In this document: in pieces, positions 34,523 through 45,900 of the stretch
Layout of the letters: each line of letters begins with the position of its first letter
Position numbering within the stretch: position 1 is the first letter of the stretch
Origin: Dastarcus helophoroides
Taxonomy: Eukaryota; Arthropoda; Insecta; Coleoptera; Bothrideridae
Length of the DNA stretch: 64,000 nucleotides
Assembly: GCA_028583605.1 (NCBI GenBank)
Contig: CM053328.1
Span: 29,681,578-29,745,577, forward strand
Direction: 5' to 3'
The notes under the pieces: generated by a model
The model's input: only the letters and a program-made list of their open reading frames with translations
What the model was told of the DNA's origin: nothing
The model's database searches: none
Made by a program: the position numbers and the translations under genes

Positions 34523-36710
34523 TCCGTACATTTCTCTGACATAAAATATATTAAGTGTCAACTATCCTGAGAGAAGCTATCCGAGACTCTCAGCTGTGTA
34601 ACTAAGTCTCGGATAGCTTCTTTCAGGATAGTTGACACCAGTGGTGGCTAGTACCTAAAACTAGAGGGGGTGCGATGGCGTTTGTGTTAAAATTGAGTAA
34701 AAGCAAATGACTTTAGAAAATTAATAACCTAAACCACCTCTGTTGCTTCTCAATGAACCTCCAATAGAAATCTCAACTTAAGGAAAATAAAAAAATGCAA
34801 AATTTCGAGGAACAATTGGAATTTTGTTATTAAATAATGAATTTTATGTGTTTTTTAAAAACTTTCTTGACCTTCAAATATACTTTTTTTAAAACTGATA
34901 TATTTTTTTTAAATATAAACTTTTTGAGAAAAATGTCGATTTAAAACTCAAAATTAAAAAAATTGTAACAAAAATTTCTATTTTAAAAATTGTTCTAAGT
35001 TTTAAAACAAATTTCGAAAAAAAATTTGCAGTTCCAAGTACAAATAAATTCCCAAATTGTGAATTTTAATCACAAAGGATCGACTGCAAAACAAGACGCA
35101 TTTTTAAGTCGAGCGGTATTATTGAATATTAAAAAATGTCAGCACTTTCTTTTATAAGCTAAAGATTAGGTTTTCTAAAACATTTTTGGCTCAACAAGAC
35201 AAAATTTTGAAATGTTGAAAGTTTCAAAAAAATTTGAAAATTTCGATAGTTATCATTTTGAAAAACTGTAGAATGTTTTAAAAAAGTCAAAGTTTTTAAA
35301 AAGGGTCGAAATTTTCAAAGGATTTTCCAAATAAAAGTCGAAATTTAAAAAAAAGTCGAAATTTTGAAAATAAGTCGTAACTTTCAAAATAAAAATCAAA
35401 ACTTCGACAAAAAATCGAAAATTGAAAAAATAACTGGAATTTTTTAATAAAAATGAAAATCATCAAATCAAAATTTGCCAAATTTTGCAAAATCGAAATT
35501 TTCTAAATTTTGGAAAAAAACTACATTAGAATAATCGAATATTAACAAGAAAAAAATATCAAAATTCGTGAAAAAATCAAATTTGAAATAATAATCGAAT
35601 TTTTAAAAAGGCAAAATTTTGAAAGATTTAACATATAAAAAGTATTTCAATTTCCACAAAAATATTATGTCAGAAGAACCAAAATTCTTACAAAAAATCA
35701 AAATTTCTAGGAACATACGAACAAAATTTTTAACAAAAGTGGACATTTTAAAATGAAGTCAAAATCCTGAAAAAGGTCAAACTTTTAATAGATTCGAATT
35801 TTCGTAGAAAGAAAATTGAAATTTCTAAAAAAAAATGAAATATTTGTACAAAAAAAGTCGAAATTTCAGGAAAATAATCCATCGGTTATTACTTTTCTTT
35901 AGAAAAATATCAAAATGCGGTAGCAATGGAAAATGTTCCTAACATTTTTTCGTTTCTTTCCAAATTCTTGACATTTTTATAGAAATGTCAGGATTACTTT
36001 TGTAAAAGTTGTTAGTCAAAATTATAAAATAAACCTTAAAATTTCAAAATGTCGTGAAAAAACCTAATATTCTTGAAGCAAATTAAAGGAAATTTCCAGA
36101 AAAATTTTGAGAACAAAATTTGCTGGAAAAGTAGAAATTTTGAGAAAATTTATTTATATAATATATTTAGGAAAATAGAAACTTTCTAAAAAACTTTCCC
36201 AACAAAACAAATTAAAATATTAGAAAAAACTAAAATAAACTAAAACTAAACTAAACGTTTTTCTACATTACAGAGGAAATTGCGAAATCAGGTAAAAACT
36301 CGAAGATTTGATATTTTTTTTCAGAGAAATATCAAAATGCGAGAAGAGTTGGATTTGGATTGTTTCTTGAAAACACTTTTAGAGAAATTTAACCTTTTTT
36401 TTCAAAACTTCGATTCTTTCTCGAAATACTGATTTCTTTTTTAAAAGTTTTGCAAACATTAGTTTTTGAAAATGCGTTTTTCATCAAATTTAGAAATAAA
36501 ATAGATTTTAGCAGATCATAACATAAAAGCATGATGAAGTTTCCTATAAAGAAATCAGAGAAAATTTAACATTTCTATAAAAAAGTGTTTAAGGAAAATT
36601 TTTCAAAAAAGACCAACATTTTGGGAAAGCGAAAATTGGGGGTGCTGCAGTCCTCAGTGCATATACGCGAGCCGCCACTGGTTTACACTTATCTGAGAGA
36701 AATGTACGGA
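34523..36710. mobile_element. Foldback MITE split by hAT-like element B
   Basis: The left part 34523-34638 starts TCCGTACATTTCTCTGACAT and runs through GTGTCAACTATCCTGAGAGA and AGCTATCCGAGACT. After a short loop the complement follows (AGTCTCGGATAGCTTCTTTC, then GGATAGTTGACAC) and is interrupted. The remaining end is at 36681-36710 (TTACACTTATCTGAGAGAAA, then TGTACGGA). Without the insert this is a palindrome of about 140 bp with arms of 55-65 bp. Confidence 0.85.
34639..36680. mobile_element. hAT-like element B filled with word array
   Basis: Ends CAGTGGTGGCT and, inward from the right, CAGTGGCGGCT (10 of 11). The target duplication is GTTGACAC (34631-34638) against GTTTACAC (36681-36688). 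The interior from about 35100 is A-orientation word array (GTCGAAATTTTCAAAGG, AAGTCGAAATTTTGAAAA). No transposase was recognised, so it must have been moved in trans. Confidence 0.78.
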
Positions 36711-36753
36711 CCCTTAGATGGATGGAGACATCCTGCAATATAATTCATAGTTT

Positions 36754-36759
36754 TTTATT
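36754..36759 (-). promoter_or_regulatory. Possible polyadenylation signal for the DUF4795 gene
   Basis: TTTATT on the plus strand gives AATAAA on the minus strand, about 235 bp after the stop codon at 36994. Low certainty in AT-rich DNA. Confidence 0.35.
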
Positions 36760-36993
36760 GTTTGCCCATATTAATTCAGTTGAATAGTACGAGTGTCTTT
36801 GTCACTCTACATTCGCGACGCATTGACAGTCTTAGAACAGATCAACTGTAGCTACATTTCAATCAACGATTCTATTTAAATTCTATTTAAAGTTTCTTGT
36901 GTAAGGATTTTAAAGAACGGAATTCAACTCTTGCAGCAGAGCTTTTACATATTAATAATCACGTTCTTGAAATTCAAGAAGTTACTTATTAGC

Positions 36994-39900
36994 TCATATC
37001 TGGTACAGCTGCCCCTTGTTTTTGCCATCTGACAAAAATAATAAATGAATATTTACCTGCACCATCCTTGGGACCCTGAAAAAGTAAATTGTTTTAATTC
37101 TGTAATCGACTTTAAAATTACAAAAAATGCTAGGGTTGAATTGATATCTAGGGCTGTTAGATTGCCAGCATTCGACTATCGAACAGAGGTCCTCAATATA
37201 TTTTTTATTTTTCATACTTGACCTTCCCAAATAATTTTTGACTATAAAAAAAAGGTCTTTCTTATAATTTTTATACTTCGACCTCCAAAAAAAAGGTCTT
37301 CAATTCATAATTTTTAATAAATTTTCTTTACTTCAGCTCTTCGTAATAGTTTTTGACGACCAAAATTTTGAAAAAGAAATTACATTTTTTAATAAACTCG
37401 TCATTATCAAAAATGTAATTGGCAAATTTTAAAAGAAATCTGGGGATTTCGAAATTTTGAAAAAACAGTTGAAATTATTAGTTAAAGTCGAAATTTTCAA
37501 AAAAGGCGATATTTTAAAAAAGTTAGAATTTGGAAAAAGTCGACATTTTGGAAAAATTAGTAATTTAAAAAAAAGTCTAATATTTTATTAAAAAAGGTGA
37601 AGTTTTGAAATAAGTTCGAATTTTCATAAAACACTCGAAATAAAATCGAAATTTTGAAAAAAAATCAACCATTTAAAGACCTCCCCATTTTCAGAGGTCA
37701 ACATTTTGAAAAATTTGAAAAAAAAATAAAATTTTAAAACAGAAATTTTCTAAAATTCTATGGCTCAAAAAAAGTCGAAATTTTTAGAAATAAAAGTGGA
37801 ATTTTACAAAATTAAGTCAAATTTTTGAAATAAATGGTGAAATATTGGGAAAAATCGAAACTTAAAAAAGCCAAAATTTCAAAAAAATCGAAATTTTGGA
37901 AATTGTCGAAATTGAAAAAAATCCATTCATGTAACACGTTAAACAAATTAGTGGACCAATGGGAATAGTGAGATGGAGTCGAGTGACATATTTAGTGAAT
38001 AATAAAAGTTAAAAGTTTGCTTACCATTCGTGCTGAACTTCTTTCGGTGAGAATGTCTCCTTCCACCATAAGTGAAGGTTGTTGAGAGGCTCTGGCACTA
38101 AATGATTTAGGATGTTTTGCGGTATCCTCCCCTCTGTACACCTGCAAACAAGTATTGCATGCAGATTATACATTTATTTTATGGCATCCCGTCTAAGAAT
38201 ACAGTTCGGTTTACGTTATTAACAGTGGACCCTGCAGGGGCAAAAATAAAATACCTGTCCATCCGTTCCTCTTAACGCATTGGGAGTTACTGACTGGATA
38301 TTTGGACTCCAATTCTCTAAGAAATGACCTACTCTGGTTACTCTTTGCTGGGGAGTAGTGGTGGTATGATTTCCTCCGCAGTAACGATTGCATACGTGAT
38401 GGTTTCTAAAAAATCGATACTTTCCAATTTAAAAAGATATATGTCTTTTGAAATTTGCATTGTACAAGGTGCAAGTAACTGACCAAATTTCTATATTTAC
38501 CCTTTTTGAGCGGCGGCGTCGTCAATTGCGCTTTGGAAATAATTCATGTTCTTACTCAGAGGCAATGAGCTGCAGCGAGATTACAATTATGTTTCTATAA
38601 AAAAATTATTCCTCACTTGCCATTTCTGTTGTTTCCTGATTTGATCAAGTTCATAGGCAAGGTAAGGCGCCATGCTTTGCATTGGAGGCAGTGCCGTTCC
38701 TTTAGGAAGGGCAGGTTGTTCTTCTCTTTTTTTCATGACTATATCAGCATCACATGCTATGCAGTTCACATTCCTTCAAGTGAAAAGTTGGTTGGTAAGA
38801 TTTCTTAAGAGATACGTTAGCTAGTGTCATATAAAAACAAGTTGTTTTATGTCCAATCCCGGAAGAAGTATATCTTTTATTGACTGCTGTTTCATTACTG
38901 GTTCATTGAAATGGTTATATGTAATATTAGCACTGAATATGAAAGAAAAAGAAACCGAGAAAGGAAAGAAGCATAAGAATGGATATAGAGAGAAAAAGGA
39001 ATTGAAAAAGTAAAGTTCAGTATTTAAGTATTCTGTACGAAACACATCAGTAGTAGTGCTTGAACAGATCGATGTAAAAGTTGTTATACTTAAGGTATTT
39101 AGTTGCTGCTCCTTCTTTTTCCTTTTTATAAGTATCGAGTGTCTTGAACTTTTCATGTAAAATGGTCAATTTTCGGTTAATAAAGTCTTTTAGAGGGGAT
39201 ATATCTTGTTTATCTAGTTTAGTTCCAACTAATCTTTGAATTTCGTTTAGAGCTTCAGACCATAACTCTTCCTGCAAATAACAAATTAAAACTCCGACAT
39301 TTATTTCTTTGATTTTATAATAATCAGAGGAATTCCTTCAGTTTATAGTGGATCTCTCTTAAAATATTGAGTTTGCTTATTTTCGACTATTAGGGACACA
39401 TTATTCGTTGCACCTTTGTTCTGAGATTGAAAATATGTCAAATTTGCTGACACATTTGGGGGACTTTCTTTTACAAAATTTCATCAAAGTGGAGCCCAAA
39501 AAATGTAAAAAAAATATCACTTAGATTATCGATGTCACATTGTTACATATATTGGATGTATTGAGTCTCAAATAGACCACTTCAAAAACTACTAAGGGTA
39601 TTTGTTCAGAATCGTTCTCATTATTTTTGGGATACGCCTTGTCTGAAAACGTTTCATGTATTTTTACCTGCGTTGAAAGTTTCTGAAGAGCTTGTTCTAT
39701 TCCTTTCGATAAATCATCAGCAGTATGTTCAAATGTATCATGTGACACTTTTTTGGTTAGCAAACATATGTCTACTTTGCCATCAAGTGCAATTTCCATG
39801 TCTTCCAGATTAGCTTTTGTAATGTTTAACATTTCAATTTGTTCAACCATTGCCTGAAATTAAAAATTTGTTTTAATTCTTCACAGTCAAACAAGCTTTC

Positions 39901-42900
39901 AAATAACTACTATTTTAAATAATGATCTATTTTAAAAAGGACTAACTATTTCGTCACCGAATTTTAATAACTGAAATACAATTGAATGGACGTTTCAAAA
40001 CACTTTTACATTTAGATGAAATTAGAAATTAATTTTTGGAAAATTGAATTTTTTGGAAAATTTCACTTTTTAAGGACCAATCGACTGTTTAAATTTGTTA
40101 CATTTCGACTTATAAAAATTGTTACTTTTTCAAAATTAGGACTTTTTCAATAATTGTTTCAGAATGTTGAGTTTTTTACAAATTTTGATTTGTTTGAAAA
40201 TTTTGATCTGTATTAAATATTTTGATTAAGAAAAATTAAACTTCCGCTGGTAATGAAATTTCGACTTTTTGAAAATTCTGGCTTAAAATTTACTTTTTTT
40301 GAAAATTTCAATCTTTTTATAAATTTTAATTTATTTGAAAATTTTGACTATCTGAAAATTTCAGAATATTTTGAAATTCCGCTAAAAAAATCCTTTTTTC
40401 AAAAATTTGACTTTTAAGATATTCAGATTTTTTGTAACAATAGACTTTTCAAAATTCTAACTTCTCATCATTTTTATTTTTTTATAATTATTCAAATTTT
40501 TTTTAATTCAATCTTTTTTGAAAATGTTTCTTCCAAAATTTCGTATATCAAAATATTGACTTTTATCAAAATGCAGACTCTTAAAAATGTCTATTTTTTG
40601 GATATTTAACTTTTTAGAAAATTATATATTTTGAAAGGTCGACGTTTCTGAAAGTTGCAACTTCATTAAAAATACCAACTTTTTAAAGAATTGAAAAAGT
40701 CAAAAAGACGAAATTATTTCGTTTTATTTTTGATATCTAGGCCTTTTTTGTGAAGTTTAATTTTTTTTGTTTTGAAAAACTAATATTTTTTTTTAAACAT
40801 TTGATCCCATAAAAATTGAAATACAGAACTTGTCTCCTGAAACCAAGAAATATTAAAAAACAACAAACGCGAAGCTGTCGTCTTCAGAGATATACTCTGT
40901 ATCTCTCTGAAGATGACAGCTTGGCTGTCGAAACGCGTTAGAGCAACGTTTGTTGTGTTTCTTAATATTTCTTGGTTTCAGGGGACAAGTTCTGTATTTC
41001 AATTTTTGAAGATAACCAAGGACCAGTCCGTTCCACCAAAATACGATCCCATTATAATATCTAATTTTTTTGAATGGTAATTTTTAAAAGTTTTTACTGA
41101 AAGTTAATTTTTTTTAACAATTTCAAACTTTTCTTTAAAATATTCTCTTTTTATGATAATTTAGCACTTTTTTTTTTCAAAATTTTAATTAACGAATTTT
41201 TTATTTTCAGAATTTTAATCTTAATTCATTTTAAATTCTTAATTTTTTAAAAATATCGACTTGTTTTTGAAACATCCAATTTTATTTTAATTTTGTGTCG
41301 AAGTTTTCGACTTTGCTGCAAAATGTTTTGCTTTTTTGAAAAATTTCAATTTTTTTTGAAAATGTTGGCTTCTGGGTAAATTCTCCCCTCTTTTTCTACC
41401 TCTTTGGTATCTATCGACGGACCTAATGCTATTTCGTAATTATTTGCATGTTTTTATTTTTCATAAATGCTGACGTTTTGCACCTAAAAGGCTCTGTTAT
41501 TTCTTTCGATTGCAATGAAGATATGTGATATACAGGTTACGTCACATTTCTTGTATTGTCATATTAAGCGATGTCAAAATGCAAACATTTTAGCAGAAAA
41601 AAACCGAGTTTATAAAAATAGCTTGATCTACTAATCTTTAACATTTCCAAAAAGACAAAGTGTAAAGTCGGAACTTTAAAAAAGAGAAGTAAACAATTTC
41701 AAGTGAAAACCGAAAAAAAATCTTGAAGAGTAAATTTGAAGTATCAAAATTGAAGTTAAAATGTTGAAAAAATTAAATCTCAAGGAAAAATTGAAATGTT
41801 TAATTTAAGTTCAATACAGCACTTTCGATTTACCAAGATTTAAGATAGTTAATAAAAGAGAAACTTGAAAGTATAAGCTTTAAATTGAATTTAAAATTAA
41901 AGTCACATTTTGAAAATTTGGTGAAACAGGTGATTATTTCCAACATAAAGTCAAAATGTTCGAATAAAAATGTAAACATTCAAAAATTGAAAATTTTTAG
42001 AAAAAAAAGAAAAGTCTTTTACAAAAAAGCAAATTTTTGACTTTTTCAGGTTGAAACTCGAAATTGTGCGAAAAAAGAAGACCTTTCTACAAATTAGAAT
42101 ATTTTGAAAAAGTAAAAATTTTTGGGTTTAATGCGAAAAAAGAAAAGTCGACGTTTCGAAAATGGCGTGAACATTTCTGAGTCTGAATTTAAAAAAAAGT
42201 AAAGTATGTCGAAAATTTTTGAGTTTAAAATGAAAATTGCGAAAAGGGTATCAATTTTGGGAAAAACAGAATTAAGGTTTGTAGAAAAGCAAAATTTCGA
42301 ATTTCAAGTTAAAAATTAAGAAATAAGAAAATAAGAATTGAAAGGTTAAACTTGGAATTTTGAGGAAAAAACGAAATTTCGAAATTAAAAGACATTAAAA
42401 AAAATGAAGAGCTTTCACAAAATCGAAATTAATTGTCATTTCCAACCCTTACTTCGTGGAATTCTTTAATATTCCATAACTATTAAACTTTATTAACGAT
42501 AAAAACGCAACAAAATTTAAAAATTCCACAAAACCTTGTTAATTGAAGTGAAAACTTTCGCAAAAAAAATTGAAAAAATTTCATTGATCGTGTGTTATTT
42601 GCAGTCAACATCCAATTTAAGAATAAAATTATTTCATTACGTTTGCCAGTAAAACCAAAATTTTAGGAAAAAATTTAGTTATTTCAGGTTTAAACTCAAA
42701 ATTTTGGAAAAAGAGATTAAATTTCAAATTATAGGAGAATTTTTCTAGTTTGAGATGTTCAAAAAAAAGAAAGTTTTTAGATTACAATTTAAAACAATCA
42801 TCAATTGCATAAAGAAAGTCGAAATTATGAAAAAAGCTATGAAAGTAAAAATTCTATAGAATCTTCCGGGGTGTCGGAAATTACGGAAATTATGCAGTAA

Positions 42901-45900
42901 TTCAAAAAAAAACTGCAATTTTGTTAGACTCCTCCATATTTTTGAATTATGCTCTCATTTTGGTTATCTGTTCGATAATTTAGTGTCAATTTCAAAAGTC
43001 GTCGAAAAACACAAATTTAGAGAAAATAAAATTTCAAAATTCTTAACAAAGTTGAAATTTAAAGCTCCAAAATTTTCGAAACATAGGTACATGTACCTAC
43101 GCGACACTAGAGCATGTCGGTAGTTCAAATTAACTTTATTGGTAATGCGAAAACATTCGTTTGTCCCCTATCTTTAGTCGCTCAACTCTCCTAAAAAAGT
43201 TTTCACTTCAAATCGATTTAGCAGTTTCCGAGATTAGCCCGGACAAAAAGTCAGTCGACAGGCAGACAGACACTTGAACACTTCAAATTCATTAAAACAG
43301 CTAAAAACCATGAAGAAATATGCGTCCCATCAGTAGGGAAAATATTTATAAATCGTCAGTTTAGACTGACATTAAGTGACGCAGGAATTTGGACAGGCCA
43401 CTGTCGATTAAACAGATATTGAATGGGCATTATAAAAGACTCGATCTGTAGGGGGTGTTTAAAAGAAAATGAGAGTGTCAAGCACGTGATGTGTCAGTGC
43501 TCGGTACTAGCATCAATCAGAGGATTCACGCTGGGGGAATTCTGGTCTACTGTGGTCAGTTTGAGAGGCGCATCCAAGGGACGTTCTTCAGTTTCTTAAA
43601 AAGCTTGTCTGGCTGAATGAATGACCAAGGACACCTCAATCACGGGGATAGCAGAATGGGCCCAAAAAGGGTGACCTAAGTACTGGCCTAAAATTATTTA
43701 GGCAACCCACAACCCACTCCAAATCCAGAAGCTTGACACAAAAGACGTAGTTCCAGAAGCGTCCATAAACGCAATATATCGCCTATGTAGCAAATTTTAA
43801 GCATTTTAACATTTTAATCCTTTTAGATTTTCGTTTTTTCAGTACCACACGTTTTGGTCTTGGGAGTCTTATTAATTAAATTAAATTAATTAATTTAATT
43901 TAGAAACCAAACTAATACTTACATTAATACAATCTTGTCGACCCTCTTTCTCTTGTGATAATTTTGTTAGCTTTTCTGATAAAAGCTTTGTTTCTTGTTC
44001 TGCCCGCCCAAGTCTATCCCGTAATAGGCATAGCATCTCCTGACTAACTTGGCTGTAAAACGAATAAAGCAGTTACGAAACTTCTTTTTTGTTTTAATTA
44101 GTCTAGGTTAATTTTACCTAAGCTGAATCCTTAGATTTTTAACCTTAAAAACTATAAAATTTTTATAACTGTTCAAAAATAGAAATTTATCTTCTGTCTG
44201 CTTAAAAGAAAAATAATCCCGCCCGGAACGAATTGAAGGCCTGAGAAGGATTATTTTTATATTTTGAACCTTTATCTCAAATACTGCTACTTGTTATGAT
44301 GACTTTACTGTAAAACTTCTCATTTTGGAGACCCATCAATAGCGGTCACTTTTGAACTTCTTGAGCAACTAGTTTGATGCTTCCAGCAAAAGTGGTCACG
44401 ACAAAATTTTCACACAGCTTTGAAAAGTTTTACTCTGCCTTCGGCTCAACCAAGCGAATAAGTAACCACTGGCTTACGTTTTCTTCTTTTCTCCAAGCTC
44501 CGCAATTATAGAGGCAAGTTGGTTATTATAAATTGTATCCAGATGATTAAGTTGCTGTGTGAGAAAATTAACTCTGATTTCTAATTGGTTTACAGTGTCT
44601 TCTACCTCTTTCGGGTTCTCTAAAAAACAAAGTAAGCTTCTAAAATTTACAATTTTCATATTTTTAATTGGTTGCTTCAGTGATCTAATTCAAGATACAT
44701 TTTTAAAAATAAATTTTTCGTACACTTTCGTACAATAAAATATATATGCATAAATTGTTTTTATCTGCAGTGTAACTTAAATTTTCCGAATGAAGAACAA
44801 CATTCACGTGATGTGTGCAAGCATAAATGCGTCATCAAAATGATTATTTTGAATCCAAACTAATAAAATGTTTGTCTATCGTCACTTAGAGAAGGACACC
44901 TATTTTAAAAATCAGCTAGATCAGTGTTTTCCAAATTTTTCCTGCTTTGACACTTCGTTTTAACTATATTTATTTTGTTGGGTTTGAAAATATAATCAAC
45001 ATCAATTTTAGAAATTATATTTTTAAGAAAGTCGTAGTTCTTTTTTGATATTTCTGCTTTTTTCCCATGATTTTGAAGTGATCTTAAAACTTTACTGTGA
45101 ATTCAAAACTTTATATTGTTTTATTAAATTCATCGAAAATTTGTAAAAACTTTTTAATGTATTTCGATTTTTGTTTTGAAATTTCTAGTTTATTTTGGTT
45201 CCAAAAAAATACGTACCATGATTTTGAAGTGATCTTAAAACTTTACTGTAAATTCAAAATGTTCTATTGCTTCATTAAATTCATCGAAAATTTGTAAAAA
45301 CTTTTTATTGTATTTCGATTTTTGTTTTGAAATTTCTAGTTTCCTCTGGTTCCAAATTAATAGGTACAAGTGTTGTTTTTCTAAAACGTTTATTGTAAAT
45401 TCGAAATTTCGATTTTTTCCAAAGGTGTTTTTCAAAATTTGTATTATAATTTTGAAACTTACACTAACAACGATTGTTTTTTAATTGATTTGTTTTCTCA
45501 AAATTTCGCGTTTTACACTTCACTTCACAGATTTCTTTTAAATAAAAGTTATATACTTTTCTTTCATTTACAATTTTTTTCCTAAGGCTTCGAATTTTAA
45601 ATTCAAAATGACAATTTTTTTGAGGTTTCGGGTTGGTGTTAAGTTTCGAGATTTTTTTTTTTAGAATTTTCAATTTATTAATTATTTCGAATTCCAATTT
45701 TCGATTCCAATGAACAACAGGTAACCTGGAATGTTTATTAGAATCAAAGAGCAGCGAGATTACATTGAAAAACTTCATTAAAAAACTATCCATATTAAAA
45801 CGCTTTGCTCAATAACTTGTCCTAATACATGGGTTATTTGAAATTTTAAATATTTCTTACTTCCAAGGTTTCCGAACATTTTGTTAAAATTTGCTTCCAA

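Larger units (their letters stand above)
39854..43922 (-). other. Intron 8 of the DUF4795 gene, repeat-filled
   Basis: T-orientation word array at 40010-40800 and 41050-41380, a foldback repeat at 40811-41044, A-orientation array at 41600-42860, an RTE-type tail at 43090-43290 and a non-LTR fragment at 43300-43760. Confidence 0.7.

Noticed and set aside
34556..34637. Hairpin GTGTCAACTATCC...GGATAGTTGACAC as a terminator or structured RNA
   Set aside because: It is the core of the foldback MITE whose outer ends are visible at 34523 and 36710.
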